Source: Amphibalanus amphitrite (lineage: Eukaryota > Arthropoda > Thecostraca > Balanomorpha > Balanidae). From it: a stretch of DNA of 64,000 nucleotides. This document shows, piece by piece, positions 12,701 through 27,000 of the stretch. Positions within the stretch are counted from its first letter, which is position 1. Each line of letters opens with the position of its first letter. Position numbers and translations under genes: made by a program. The notes under the pieces were generated by a model. That model made no database searches and had not been told where the DNA came from. It saw only the letters and a program-made list of their open reading frames with translations. The stretch lies in assembly GCF_019059575.1 (NCBI RefSeq), contig NW_024881848.1:434001-498000 (forward strand), read 5' to 3'.

Positions 12701-15700
12701 GGGGAGGAGGGCTGGCCGACTGTTTGTTCCGGGTGGTAGTTTCATTGTTCATTATGTTATGATCAATGCTCATTAGAACAGATTTATGAAATGCTAGAGA
12801 TGAAATAATCAACATTCAGCACCTTTTTATCTTATTATTGATTATGCAATGCTTTTTACTTCATAGCATTTTTTTTATGGGATTGCATGCTTCATTTGTT
12901 CACGAATCTGGTATTTTACAAATAACGCAGTTTTTTTTAATGTCGAGTCATTTCAACCCAACTTCCCCAACTCCGGCGGTGCGTGGGATCGATTTCGCCG
13001 GACCGGTTTCCGCCACCTGCCTGAGAGGGTAGGCTGTGCCGCGACGCTCGCGAGTCTGGCGGGCCAGCCTACCTCCCAGTGACGGAGCCGGCGACGGCAG
13101 ATGATTGACGGGCGGCGGGTACACGAGCGTCGAGATAGATATTTTCTGTCCTATGTGACCCGCTATCGATGAATCCGATGCTCTAAACAGGTTACATGTT
13201 TAGAATGGTAATGCGTTAGGGTCTTTTTCTCACTCGCTATGCACCGAATGTTGGAGGAACGTCGTTCGTGCGCCATGCTCAATGGTGCCATTGGTTTTCC
13301 GTGTCGTTTTGTTGATATTTTTATCTGTTTGATATGTATACGACTAAAGTGAAGAAATCTAGAGTTAAAGGTAGTGTGCCAGCTTTCTTGGACCGTATGG
13401 AGTTAATGGCCCAGATAAGGAGAACCGGATTTTTAGAACTTATCCATACCTTCAAAACTCATGGAAACGTCTTAAATTCTTCAAATTTTGAGTACCCCAG
13501 TGCGAAATTCGCCCCGACGGGTTGTCGGTCGTACCCCAACCACATTTCACACCACTATGAACAATAAATGCACACACTGAAATCGCTATTACCGATATGC
13601 TCATCCAATCAAGTTTCAATAAACCCGTTCATCATCATCTCCTGCGGTTTCGAACACGCCTGTTAGGTGGCTTCTGATGCTCGTCGAGGTCGGAATTTCC
13701 AAATACGCGTGGTGCGTCGGGCCGCGCGCTCTGACTTCGGCCAAGAAAAATGCGTCAGCTGATCATTGTCATTTCTGCCACTTGCGTGTGGTGAAATGGG
13801 GTCATAACTTATAAGACGGCTTTTTCATATCAATTATTTTACATAAAATCATATTTCAAACCATAAATAATGTTCGACAGCCAAATAAAAGAAACAATAC
13901 CAATACGGGCTTACAGTTTAAGGCTCGACATTGTGTTGTCTACGATTAGACAGCTGATAACTCATTCCCGTACGTCGTATGGTCGTAACACTATAATGAC
14001 CTTTGCTTATTGTCACAAGTGCGCCGCATTCGCGATTGTTGCCCGACGCCTGTTTGCAGGTGAGCCCACTACAGTTGTTATACATATCTAAAAACCGAAA
14101 AACTTTTAGGCGAAAAAGGCACTATTCCAGGCCCATTTTTGATTTTTTTTTGCGATATTAGGTAAAAACAGAAGCTTCTTATCCTAGGAAAAATAAAATG
14201 GGAAATCTTTCAAAGGTGGCACACTACCTTTAACCTCACAAAATATTTTTTTCGCAGTTTATTATGAGCTTCTTTTGTTTTCTTTGGCTAGGAATACTTT
14301 GAACCCGATCTGGGCTCACAGCCATTCAGTTAATTTAAATGTGCCAACTCACTGTCTAACACCAATCCTCATCATGTATCTCACAGCGACAAAGCACGAG
14401 CCGTCCGTTTCTCCAGACGGCTCCTACTCCCGCTCCTACCCGGACGCCCTGCTGGACCACTCGGGTGGAGGAGCGGGCTCACAGAACGAGCTGCTGTTCA
14501 GCTACGGCGGCGAGCAGGGAGCGCCCTCCGGTACCGGCGCCGGCACCGCCGCCGACTCCTTCACTCACGAGTACCTGAAGAGGTGAGTAACTGATCGGGG
14601 AGGGGAGGAGTTGGGTCTTAGAGGAACTGAACGTGAGATGGTCTTAAAAGTGAAAAGGGTGCTGTGGTGACGTTATATGGGTGAAAGGAAGACATGGAGA
14701 TGATGTACGAATTCACGTATTCACTACCCTATTGAAAGCACACATAGCCGATCGCTACTCTTGAAATGTAAGCCATCTTTGCTGCGATCTTTGACGAGCT
14801 TCCTGTGCTGCCTTTCCAGCCTATCAATGCAGGCGTATGGCGCGCAGGCGTCGCCTGCGGCCTGCCTGCAGGCGCCGTCCATGTACAACATGTACGGAGC
14901 CACGCACAGTGAGTACACGAATTGCACACCTGAGCCACACAGCAGACTGACGACAAACTGTCAAAGCCATGATTGGAGGCTGGCTCGGACCATGTTCATC
15001 AGTGCCTTTCTAGTGCCAAATGATTCCCAAGACTGTCTTCGATTTATTATGAAACATGGATAGAATAAGTCGTGCTCAGCTAGGGAAACATATCTTTTAA
15101 CAATTACTCGTACCTTTAACCTCTAACCGCTGACCCTCCCCGTCAGGTCAGCGCGGTCAGCAGCGGTCAGCCGGTCTGAGTCAGAACTACTGGGCGCCGT
15201 ACGGCGGCGGTCTGAGCTCCTCAGCGGGCACCGTCAGCCAGGTCACCCAGAGCCCGTACATGGCGGCGTATAACTACGGCGGCGGGGGCACCGGCCTGTC
15301 CGCCAACCCTCTCAACCAGACTCCCTACACCACCGGCTCACAACAGGTCAGTGGGAGATGGGGACGTGCGTCGTTTTGGGTCTGGAGGGCTATGTCGAAG
15401 AAAGTGTTAGGCCAACGGCATCTCTTCTCGTCATTGGATTCAGCTTTACATACAGCGTAAATGCCAGTATATGCTCAGCGAGCTTTGGTTCGCCTATTAT
15501 TTCACTTGTTGGCGTGATCTGACTTAACCCAAACCGATGCCAAACCTGCCCTGCCGTGGTCTGACTCGGCCTGACCCGATCTAGCCCAGCCTTCCCTGAC
15601 CCACCCTCTGACCTGCCCTGACCTCGCTCTGCCCGCAGGCGGCTCCGGAGTACGGCAGTTACGGCGCCTACTCGCCCCAGGCGGCCCTGTACTACAACGC

Positions 15701-18700
15701 CGCGGCCGGGTTCAGTCCGTACATGTCCCCGGTGTCCGCGGCAGCCGGCAGTCACAGTCACAGTCTGTCCAGCAGCTGCACACCCAACTCGGCGCAGACC
15801 TACCACCTGTCACCGCTGCCGCCCGTCTCCACACCGGACGGTAGGTGTCCGTCACAGTCACAGTCACAGTCACAGTCACAGTCACAGTCCGCCCGTCTCC
15901 ACACCCGACGGTAGGTCTCAGTTACAGTCTCACAGTCACAGTCACACAGTCACAGTCACTCAGTCACAGTCCGCCCGTCTCCACACCCGACGGTAGGTCT
16001 CAGTCACAGTCACAGTCACAGTCCGCCCGTCTCCACACCGGACTAAATAACTTCAAAATAACCTAATAACTTCACCTAGATAACTTCAATAAGCTAAATG
16101 AAGCTTTGAAAATCATGATAATAAAACCTTATTTAATTGGTTTAGGATTGAATTGAATAGCTACATTACTGCACCTTGTCAATGTCAAGTTTCTACACTA
16201 ACGAAGTCATGTCATCGTTTTTCATAAGCCATAAGGTTGCACGTAATCACCAGTGCGAAAGAACGCTTGTAAGTGCGTTATGGCCTTATAAACAACACAT
16301 TCATAATCTGATTTATCTGCGCCAACTTGTCAGCGGCTCCTCGCCACCCAATCGCCCCACGTCGCGCGTGGCGCGCGCAGCGGCGCGCTGAAATCAGCCC
16401 CCAGATTGGAGCTGAGCTGCGCACTATCTGTATAAAGTAAACATCCGGCGACTCTTCCCTGTGTGACGTCACTCACCGTCGCTAATGATTCCGACATAGG
16501 CGAGGCATTGGCTCACGGTGATAAACAGTCATTTTGTGGGATGATATTTGACGTTTGGTTTGAAACGAAACAGCTGTGACGGACACACCTTTCTTACACG
16601 GAAATTTCCTCCTTGGTCTTACTGTTGAACCTGCCTTGTTTGACGGTTTGCATATGTTGACCGTTTTTGTGTCGGATTCGTAAGATTTTACACGATAAGA
16701 TAAGTAACTATTACGCTGCTGATTGCTTTACAAAAGTAAATCAGCCAGCAAAACGCTGAAGTGATTTTACAAAAAAAAAACATATTGTCCCGCTGTTATT
16801 CCCGGTCAGAAGGTTCATTCCTCCAACGTTGATCTGGTTTTCCCCGCTCAGCCCGCCCGGCAGCCCCCTTTTAACCCCGCTGACCTCGGGTTCTCCCCTC
16901 TGACCCCGGGTTTTCCCCGCTCGGCAGGTTCGGAGTTCTCAGAGTCTGGCACATTCCTCTACCACTCCCCAACGCTGGGCACCGGCCGGCGGAGACGAAA
17001 CAGCAATGGAAGTGAGTTCATCGCGTTCGCTCGCTTATTAGTAGTAACTGGGCGCAGTGTCGTGTATTTTCCATTATTCGGCCAGGATTGGGCTTTGATT
17101 TACTTTGCTGCAATGCTCTGCTGTGTTTTCTTTGTGGTGTGGCCTGTTTGGTCGTACTCTGTTGTGATGTTGTGCGGTTATACCATACGGCAGAATGCAT
17201 CGTACAGTTGCATCTCATGGCTATAACCGGATGTTTTATAATGCGTTTATATAATGAATGTATATGATGTGTTTATATAATATATTATATAACGCGTAAA
17301 ATATCCAGACAATTAGGATATCTATGCCGACCACTTTCCTGCGTCGATCACAAGGTCGTGCAATAACTGTTCACTGATAATGTGCAGTGTGTTGGTGAGG
17401 GTGACCCCGGGACCCGTTACGGGCCGGCCGCGTTCGCCGAATACAGTGCCATGTTTGGAGGCTCCGGTAAACAGGGGTGATGGCTGACGGTGACTCCGGC
17501 CGGTCAGCCGTCAGCCTGTAGGTCGAGAGGGCGGGCCGTAGGGCTGGCAGGGGGAATAAGCTATGATTCTTGCATCATGTTTGTATAATACGAGATAAGA
17601 ACACATTTTCTCACTCCCAAAGCTCGTTTTGCTTAAACCTTTATCTCGAGTTCCACGTTTTCCCCTTTTCACACTGTCTAAAAACGGACTGTTCTAAATG
17701 ATTCCCCACAAGCTTGTGTATTCGTTCCGTATTTCCCGTCTTCCCCGTTCTCGTCTAACCGTCTCTCGTCGTCTCCACCAGACGGCACGTCCAGCCGTCG
17801 GCGGAGACGAGGCGAGCCGTCACCGGACGACGATTTAGCGCAGAAGATAGACCGCATCTTCATTTGGGACCTGGACGAAACCATCATCGTGTTCCACTCG
17901 CTGCTGACCGGACAGTACGCCCGGGAAAACGGAAAGGTAAGCGCAGAAACTGTCTGGGATATATTTGAATATGGGAGAGGTCCAGTGCAATGTTTGCAGT
18001 TTCTGTGATCCCTTGCAACGATGTGTGCGCAATCCATGCATTTTCTTGGATGGCGTGATATTCTGAAGAGAGGAACATGGTTTTTTTGGCCAATAATGAG
18101 CGGCACAAATTTATCCGTCGAATCATTTACTTATATGTATCTCGTTCAACTCACCTCTGATCACGGAATAGGCCATGCTGCGTGCTCCATTAGTGCCCAC
18201 GAGGATAAATCCGGCTAAATCCGCTAGTATTTGAGGCCACAGCTGTGGTCTGAATCTGTCGGGTCCGGCAGCACAGAACAGGTGCCTGTGTGATTTGGTG
18301 CCTGCCTGCGGTTGGGTAACCCACACCGCTTTCAGCACGCCCTCCGTACCCTGCCGTGAAACTGGAGCCCGAAACGATACACGGCGGCCCGCGGTGCACG
18401 GTGTAGGATGTCGTCACATTACAACAGCCAATGGCAAATCGGTCGGTCATGACGAGTGAACCTGTTAAACGGAGACCAATCGGGAACTGTTGGGGCACGC
18501 TTCGGCTGAACTGTTTAGGGAAGTACCTACTCCGGAGGCTTCGAGAACGCCAACAAACTCTGTCAGAAAATGTGGCGCTTGGTTGACATTTGTTTCGTGA
18601 TTTGGTTCTTTCTCAGGTAGGATTTTTAACAATAATTCTTATGAGATGGCTGTAATGAACAACATTGCTATCATGGCTATCTCGATTCCTGGGAGGAGCT

Positions 18701-20979
18701 GGTATTTCAAAGGCATTCTCTGTGACAAAACATCAGGCGCGACTCTGCTGCAGTCGGAACTCGGAAGCTATCCATCAGTGTACGACTCGCTGGCAAGTTT
18801 AGAACAACTGCCGCCGTGCGCATTTAGTGTCTCGGAGACGGTCGGCGGCCGGCAGGCACGCCAATGACATGTCAACGTCGTCGGTCGGGGAGCCCTCCCG
18901 CCAGTGACGTCACTGGGAGGCAGTGGAGGTAGGCGACCACCGACTTCTATAGGAAGGACGGTGAATCGCGATCGTTGTCAGTCTTCAACTGACGGAATCG
19001 GTGGTCTGACGCTCAGCGAAGATGTTTCAGAATGGTTATAAGGAGTCTCTGTGGGTTTCTCGGCGGCCACTGCTTTGGTGACAGTGTTGGTGACGGCGCT
19101 GCGGTGCGTTCGTCCTCGGCGCGCCCCGAATGCCGCCTGTCGCCGCCGCCGCGCCGGTATGCCGTCCTATTTGTGCGCCGTTCTCTGCGGAGCGCGCCGG
19201 TTCCGCCGCGGAGGCATTGTCGCTGCGCGCGCGCCGGTCGGCCGCTCCATCACCGGCGGCAGACGTGGCGCACTTGGCGGCGCCGGCGGCATTCTGTCGG
19301 CGCGCCGGTCACAGCGGCGCGCTGTGCCGGCCGCGTGCCCCGGGCGTCAGCCACCGGTCGCGGTACCACTGACCTGTCAGCGCCCGGACCGATCGGGGAA
19401 CGGTCCGACTGATCGGGACAGTTCCGACTGATTTGGCGAGGCCTGACCGGTCGGTAAACGCGTAAAACTGGTAAGAAGGATAATTTTATAACAGCAAACT
19501 CCATACGTTCTCTACGAGTCCCCACGCGGCTCCGTCAATGGAAGATTCATTCTCGTTTCACTATCAATTACATACCTTTTCGTCATGCTTTGTTAGGTGA
19601 AATGTTTTTTAAAGCTATCAAGTTGCAATTAGGCACAAGGATAGCGCTAAATTGTTTGCCATATTGACATTGAAGGGCTATTCCCGTCCTAGCAGCCGAG
19701 TCTCCGATGGTGCATCGTTCCCTTGTGGCCAGTGTCAGATTGCCCTGGATCAACAATCCGGTGGCGCTTAATCGCAGCCTGTTGATGGCCTACAAGCCGT
19801 TCTTTGTTGATGCATCTGCTTCTATCAGCTTTGGATGTTAGAATGATAGAAGTGTTCTAAAATTAAGATGCTGACGACTTTGCATTGGTAATTATTATTT
19901 CCGGAATGAAATTTTATTGTTTTGAACTTTAAATTGTCGGTAATTTTAAAACGGAAATGTCTTTCAGTGCTCTGCTTCAATTAATCTGGGCTAGAATTTC
20001 GGATCCTCGGTACCCGTCGTTTGTACTCTTTCCGGTGAGTAGTCCAGCGTGTGCTGGAGGCAATGGAAGGCCTGTGACTCCCCTGCGGTGCTCCTGCCAA
20101 CCTCACAAGTCATTTTCGACGACGTTATAGAAAATCTATCGTAATAATAATTGTTTGGACGTCTATTTATCACAACGGGCGAGCCAACTACCATATGATA
20201 TATCTATACCTCTAAAATATTCGGCGATTTTCATAGTCGGACACATGACTCAGTAACTGCCAATTCTAGCACCTATCTCCCCGAGGACTGGCTCCGTGTG
20301 TCGGTCCGACTGTCGCGCGGCGCGGCCCCCCGTCGGCCGTCGTCCGTCCGACTGTCGTCGGCGCCGACGGGGGGCGGAGCCAGACGCCCCGCGGCGGTCC
20401 GCCCCCGACCGTCGGCCGCGACAGTTGGGAGCCGTCATCGGCGCCGACGGAGAGACGCGGCCGACGCGCCGCCCCGCCGCCGCCGACGGACCCGGCTGGG
20501 GTCGATACTCGGTCCATCGGATGGAGAAATGGTTTTCTTTCCGGCGGTCTTTGGTGGTTGCCCAAGGAGCAGTTTGATCTCTATGAATAGGCAATGGGAT
20601 AACCATGGATCCTTGCATCGGTAACACGACAGACACAATGAGCATTCTACTCTCGCTGTGCGAAAATGGGCTGCTTTCTGTTAGAGACGCAGAACCTTTT
20701 TCTTTAAGATCACACGGTGCGTAATCGAGCCTCTGAACACTTCCTGAAATATTGCATCTGGAATGGGTATTGGGTAAGCTGAGTTCATTCGCAATCATGC
20801 CCCGGTTCCCGTCTCTTTCCCTCTCCTGCCTCCCTTTCCCTGTAATCCCCGACCATGTCTGTGTCATCCAAGTCTCGACTCCTGTCTCCCTCCTCCCTCC
20901 TCGCCGCGGAGACGGCGACTTCGCACGCCAACTCTCCGTGATACGTACTCGATGTACCTCATGTACTATGCCAATAAAC

Positions 20980-21014
<35 letters not shown>

Positions 21015-24000
21015 TCTGTTGACGTCGCCGGCGTGTGATGATCCGATACGCACGAATTTGGGGCACAATCGCTCTCTATCTAAATTGGTCCGGAGCGCAC
21101 AGCCGCAGGAGTGTCGTGTGGCGCAGATGGTGTCTTGTGTCCTCTTTGTGAGCGGATAGGAGAGAATGAGGAGACGCCGTTCTCGCAACTTGTTAACGGA
21201 GTTTGAGATAATTAATTTCGGACTATGATGCGATCAGAAGCCGAAATGCTTGGCTACCGTGGACGTCCGCAGGATGTTCGTAGCTTTCTCAACGCTGTGA
21301 GCCGAATAAATAGGCTAAATATTTTGGCAGCTATATGCAGGTGCTTGTTGTGTTCTTTCGGGTGGTCCGCGGATTCCTGAGGGGGCGGTGTTTCGGGCGG
21401 CCGTCACGGCGCTGAGGGGCGTTACGGGCCTGTCCAGCGTGACGCCCGCGGCGGGTGACGTGACACCGGCTCGGCTCGTGTGACGCCTGTCACTCTGGGA
21501 GGCCGGACCAATTAAAGAGGCCCGGTCGTATTACAACAACAGGCGGCGGCGGCCGAGCGAGCCGGTGTCGGCTGGGGTCCCTGACGCGTGTCCGCTCCTG
21601 GCTTCTGAAGGAGGACAGGGCAGTGGTAAAGTAATGTTGGGGCGGTGTACTGAAAGAGGCGGACTTGGCTGTCGGTGTCGGGGCTGGCCCCTCAGCAGAC
21701 CTTTGGGTTATTGGCTCTGGCTCAGGTGGCCCTTAGAATGACGGCTAGCGGATGTGCTATTTTTACGAACTGATGGAGCTTTTCTTTCTTTGCTAAGACC
21801 TAACTCTTGATAAGCTCGGCTTAGCGATCTTCAGAATTAGGCGCTGATAGAATCAGCTGTGCTAAAATCACGAAATTCAGCTTCTTGCTCTCCACTTTAA
21901 CCGCCTTAAAGGGACAGTATCATCGAAAAAAAATCCATGTATGGAGCTGATTTTTTTTTTTACTAGCATTTCTTATTTTTCTGAATCAGAAAAACATAGT
22001 TTGAGGACCGAACTCGGTGAAAAATATTGCAACCACATTTCATTTTCATGATTCATTTTCATGAGCGAACCACCACTATACAAGCATGGCCGCCAGTTTG
22101 GAAGCATGCAAAATTACTACAGAACTGGCGCAGATAATACATTATTGAGGCTACGCTTACGCGGTCGTTCTTCTGATTGAGTTGTCCTTAGGGAGAGGTA
22201 GCCTTAGGTATTGCCTTTAAAAATATAACGTGACAATTGGAGGGAGTGACAATTGGACGTGACAATTGACAATGGGAGAAAATATCACGTGACAATCACG
22301 TGATAAACGTCATACATTGGAGGGAGATTGTGATTCAAGCTGGAGGAATTCCTTTGTTGAGCCGCTAGAATCCGAAGGAAACAGCGGAAATTGCCTACGA
22401 CTATTTAATGATTTTAACGGTGATGAATAAGTGCGAAAAACGTTTTGGCTTTATAAAATTTGATGAAATGACCAGGGTAAAAGTTTTATTACTGGCGGTC
22501 AATTCAAAACGGCGCAAACATTTAAACAGTGAAGATAGTGAAGCACGATTCAAAGTGTGGTACACCTTTCGTACTTTGAGCGGCGATAGCGGGATAACGG
22601 TGTGGAGCTTCGAGGATCGGTCTTCAGTTCCCGGACCAGAAAGGTGGGGCCTATGCAATGTCAAATTTCATCAAAATGGTGATACTGTCCCTTTAACTCA
22701 GAACGCTGCCTCCGTAGTCCGTACCTCCCTCCTCTGCACTGTCTCCCCATCGCTTCGTCCCACCGTCTATCCTTCTCTCCGCCTCTCCCTTCCCTCCTCT
22801 GTCCTCTTTCCTTTGTCCTCTCTCCTCTGTCTCTCGTCCCTCCATCTCGACGGTCGATGACAGAACGGACTGAGGTGAGTTTGTTGTCACAGCCGATCGG
22901 TGTCGGCGCCGTCGTCGATCCACTGCCGGCTCTGACTTGGGTGACCCTGACTAACCGAGGCGCATTCGATCAGCCAACATTCGATTGGTTGTTATTGGAT
23001 ATCATTAGCAACAGCCAGGTAGTGGCTTGGTTTTATTCAGGAACTTAAAATGCTGTCATGAAAGCTCCAGATGCGTTTAGGTATTTACACAGATCGTTCT
23101 CGTTTGAACTTCAGATTGAGTGAATAAATCCTGTGTTTATCACTATGCTCGATTATGTTCGTGTAGTAACCGATGTATTTTGTGTATTTCAGGACCAGGC
23201 GGTATGCTCGCAGATCGGCAGTCATTTAGAGACGCTGGTCTTCACCACAGGAGAGGAGCTCTTCTTCCTCAAGGAGCTCGATGTAGATGTAAGTATTTGT
23301 ACTTTGTGCAACATTTCCTCCACAGCACTCTATAGACTGTTTTCATGATTTATTTGCTCTATTAGTTTAAATTTGCCGTAGTTTTTCAACTTAGATCATT
23401 TTGCGTCGATGCGCTACCCCTGCATACAGGCAGTGTGGCACTGGCCCACAACTAAAAGCAGAATTCAGAGCTATGCTCTGATGTTTTGAATTAAATATGC
23501 CGTTTCTGTAGAAACTTAGTGCGTAGAGGCCTGTCTCTCGTCAGGTGATGTCCTTGGCCCAGTTCGGCCCACGTTTACACCGCTGCAATGCCGCCAGTAT
23601 GCCGGTCGGCGAGCCGTGGCCTGCGTGTGCGTAGATTAGGACTCTGTGTGATTGATGTTAGCAGGAGGTCCACTGAACACGACTGTTTGTTTAAACTGGC
23701 CAGTGTGTATTGACTGGGTGTCATCACTGCCATCATACGTACCTCCCAGAGTGTCAAACAATGAGCGCTGGGCACTGTATCGCTATGGTTGTGTCGGTGT
23801 TGAGGGTCTAGCGAAATTTAATTAAATTGATCGCGTCTTTAACGCAATTAACTACACTCTCGTAATGGAAATCTGGTGGTTTATCATACAATTGTTTCCT
23901 TTTAGACGAACTACATCAGCGCTAGCCGGATCTGAACTTGATGATGCATGTCAAATCGATTCCCATTTCCCGCTATGACTTTCTGTAGTGCCGTTTCTGT

Positions 24001-27000
24001 CACCTACGCGCAATGTCGTCCATCGTGGCTTCAATAATTGCTACAGGCCTTTGGACAGGACGTCCATGGGGCTCGCTAAATCTTTTTAAACCAAAAGTTG
24101 CTTATGTTCTATTGAGCCAGACTTATAAGCATTCAACTTTGAATCTCATTGTGGTTAGGGAACAGCGTTTTTGGCGTGTCTCAAGTCTCGACTATTTCCC
24201 TGCCTTCACCGCCGACCGTTGCTAGCCAGCGCCCCCGACTGGGCTGCCACCTAGCTCAGCTCTTGTTTCAATGTCTGCCGATAGAGGACAGGGCTGCAGG
24301 CAGGCGCCGCAAAGCGCTGCTGCACAGTTATCTCAGCAGTGGAGTCGGGACTCGGGAGTCGGGATATAAACTAAATTGTCTTTTGTTTTGCCTTTTCAGA
24401 GTCAGTACCCTACCCATGTGACGAACATAGACGACTTGCACACAGAGGACAACAACCAGGACCTCAGGTAAGTGCACTGGTGGTGCGATGTCCACGACAC
24501 TTTGTCGTCGAGTTTATTCGGCTATTCTTTCTTACTCAGCGAAACACAGCGCCCACAGCGCCCCAACAATAATTCACTTAGCGATTCTCATTGATGCTTT
24601 TTTTCTTCTTTAATTCTTCGAGATGTTTTTTTTTTTACAAGAGCTTTAGCCTTAGGTATTGTCAAAACTTTAGATATTTTTGCATCGACTGAAATGAAAC
24701 ATCCATTGGCCTCAACTTATCTTGTGTCATGTAACCATTAACAGTTTTGTTTAGTTTCGAATTTATATGCTTGAATGTTTACAATATCATCAAACTTAAC
24801 ATTGTACCCTTTAGCATCACCCTCTACCCTTTCATAATGCAGTGGTCAAATGTACCCCTATTGGATTACATTGCATTATACCATGACCTCTGTTATAAAT
24901 AATTCAGCAATAAATCATCTCAAGACACTGCTGATCACACAGCATTTCCGGCAGTGCTAAATCAATCGGCGACCCATCCATAGGCAGCAGTTGACTCAGC
25001 ACGAGTCACCGACTGTACCCTTGAAATGACAGATTGCTGACCGCTAGTCCGAGCCCCGGTACCGTATTGATTAAACCCGCCGGAGACCAGAAGCCTGGCC
25101 ATGAACTCGTGCACTGCTCTGTCGGCTGGTCACGTGTCTCGAGTCATTAGCGGAGCATGAGGTCACGTGTCTGTCATGTGACCAGACACACCTGGATTGG
25201 CCTAATCACTACCTGCATTTGTGTGGGCCTGAGAGGTTTAGATGGGTATATCGCGGTTACTATGCTTTAATCGATCGCGCAAAAACTTTTTACATAGCTT
25301 TCATTAGTCAGGGGCTGGTCCGCTAATTTTTCAGTTCCGGCTTCATTGATTTGGAAGTGGGTTATATCCTGGTCTGAGGCCTGATGATGTAATATTCTTT
25401 GGCTTGTGGTGAATGACTGAAGTCTGTCAGGGATTGAATGTCGGCAGTCGGCCCGGCCCCCGCGTCAGGCTCATACGCGCTGGTTGGGATTACCTCATCG
25501 ATAACATCACGCGCCCGAAAAGCCTCTGATGCGGCTGCATGTGGCTGCGCCGCCACAACAGCTGTGTTTTCGCGATGATTAATGGTGGTGTTTGCATATG
25601 TCAGAGAGCATAATCCCGGCTTCAGTGATCCGTTGGCTGTCATCGGAGGTCCGTGATGGGAGCGGCAGACAGCAATCGCGTATGTAGGGGCGCTAGATTG
25701 TACTGGTATGCAACTGCGGTGGTATTTCATTGCAGGATGTGTTGGGGACAAGATACTTATTGTTTTTTTTTTATCGTGATTCGGGACGAGCGGACATGCA
25801 TGCTCTGCACTCGGCAGCCAGCACACCGCAAAATTGTCGATCAGTGCAGACCGTATTTGGTTCGGATTCTGGTCGCGGAAATGTCTCGGATTCAGATGCT
25901 GTCCGAACTATCATATTAGATGCATTTTTTGGACGTAGTATGACGATCTTTGCGATCTGCTGATCTCTGTGGATCCGGCTCCGGGATCACTTCTGTCGAT
26001 CGGCGGTCACATTCCGGGGAAATGGGCACATTCCGGGGAAATGGACACATTCCGGAGTCCGGACATTCCGCTCTGGATTCGACCTCAGTCAACCCTTCAT
26101 GTAACCTAGAGGCACCGGCCACCGTGTATGGGACATGATTGAGGTCTGAGTTTTGACCGTCTTTGATTGCTGAGCGTTGTCCGGTCGTTGATTTAATTTC
26201 CAATTTTTTAATTCAATTATTCCGTGTATGAAAAAGATTCGAAATAAAATACTGACATTTCGATCTGCCTTTCATTAATTTAATGTGCGGTGTATCATAT
26301 CATGATCTCATCACCAACAGAGAGCTCTTATTTGCTTATCGTTTTTCAACAATGACTTCGTTTCAACTCAAGTCATTGTAGCGGCTTGAGGAAGGACCTA
26401 TAAGCTGTAATGCTGCACCACCAGCATGTGTTCCTGAAGCTCTCCAGTCTCCAAGCACTGTGTCCGCACCATCTCAGAAGCTCCAGCAAGCTCAGCGTCG
26501 GTGCCCGTGCCTCCCACCCTGTCCAGCTCCCGCCCAACAGAAATCATCTCCTCCAGCCGTGTCCCGGCCCACCCGACCCTCCACTCAGAGAGGTCGCCCC
26601 GGTCGGCCCGCCGCCCCCAGTGCTGCCGACCGGGTTTCCGGGCCGAGCCAGTTCGCCGAACAGACTCCCACCACCGGCAACTGCGCAGCCGCCGACTCCG
26701 TCCCCATTATCCGGCTATTTGTTTAATTGTATGCTCATTTATTCATACACGGAGTGGTGTGGTTCGCAGGAGCAGGTCGTGGCTTTCTGTTTGGTGGGGT
26801 CGCGAGGTCGGGAGGGCTAAACAAAAACAAAACACATTTATGCTTGGTGTTGACGTTCATATGGTGATTTGACTGATCGTAGCTATGGGTATAGTTTTAT
26901 TTCGCTATAATTCACACAGTTCAGAGATTTGTGCGAAGTTTCGCACGGGGGCATGCGCCCATTGTACGATTAATGGATAAGTCGTGTTTTGCTCCCGGTT

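Larger units (their letters stand above)
17937..23192 (+). other. eya intron 8
   Basis: This 5.3-kb intron contains a (GT)n microsatellite at 20983-21012 and a TTAA MITE at 21910-22692. GC-rich stretches near 19100-19400 and 20290-20500 give long but meaningless frames on both strands. I see no exon. Confidence 0.6.

Noticed and set aside
14833-14908. Later start for eya exon 4 at the TGCAG before GCGTAT
   Set aside because: That acceptor would give phase 0 where phase 2 is required; the acceptor at 14818-14819 fits.
20250-21188. 312-codon open frame on the - strand
   Set aside because: It runs through a (GT)n repeat and GC-rich intron sequence and has no recognisable domain; stop-poor composition explains it.
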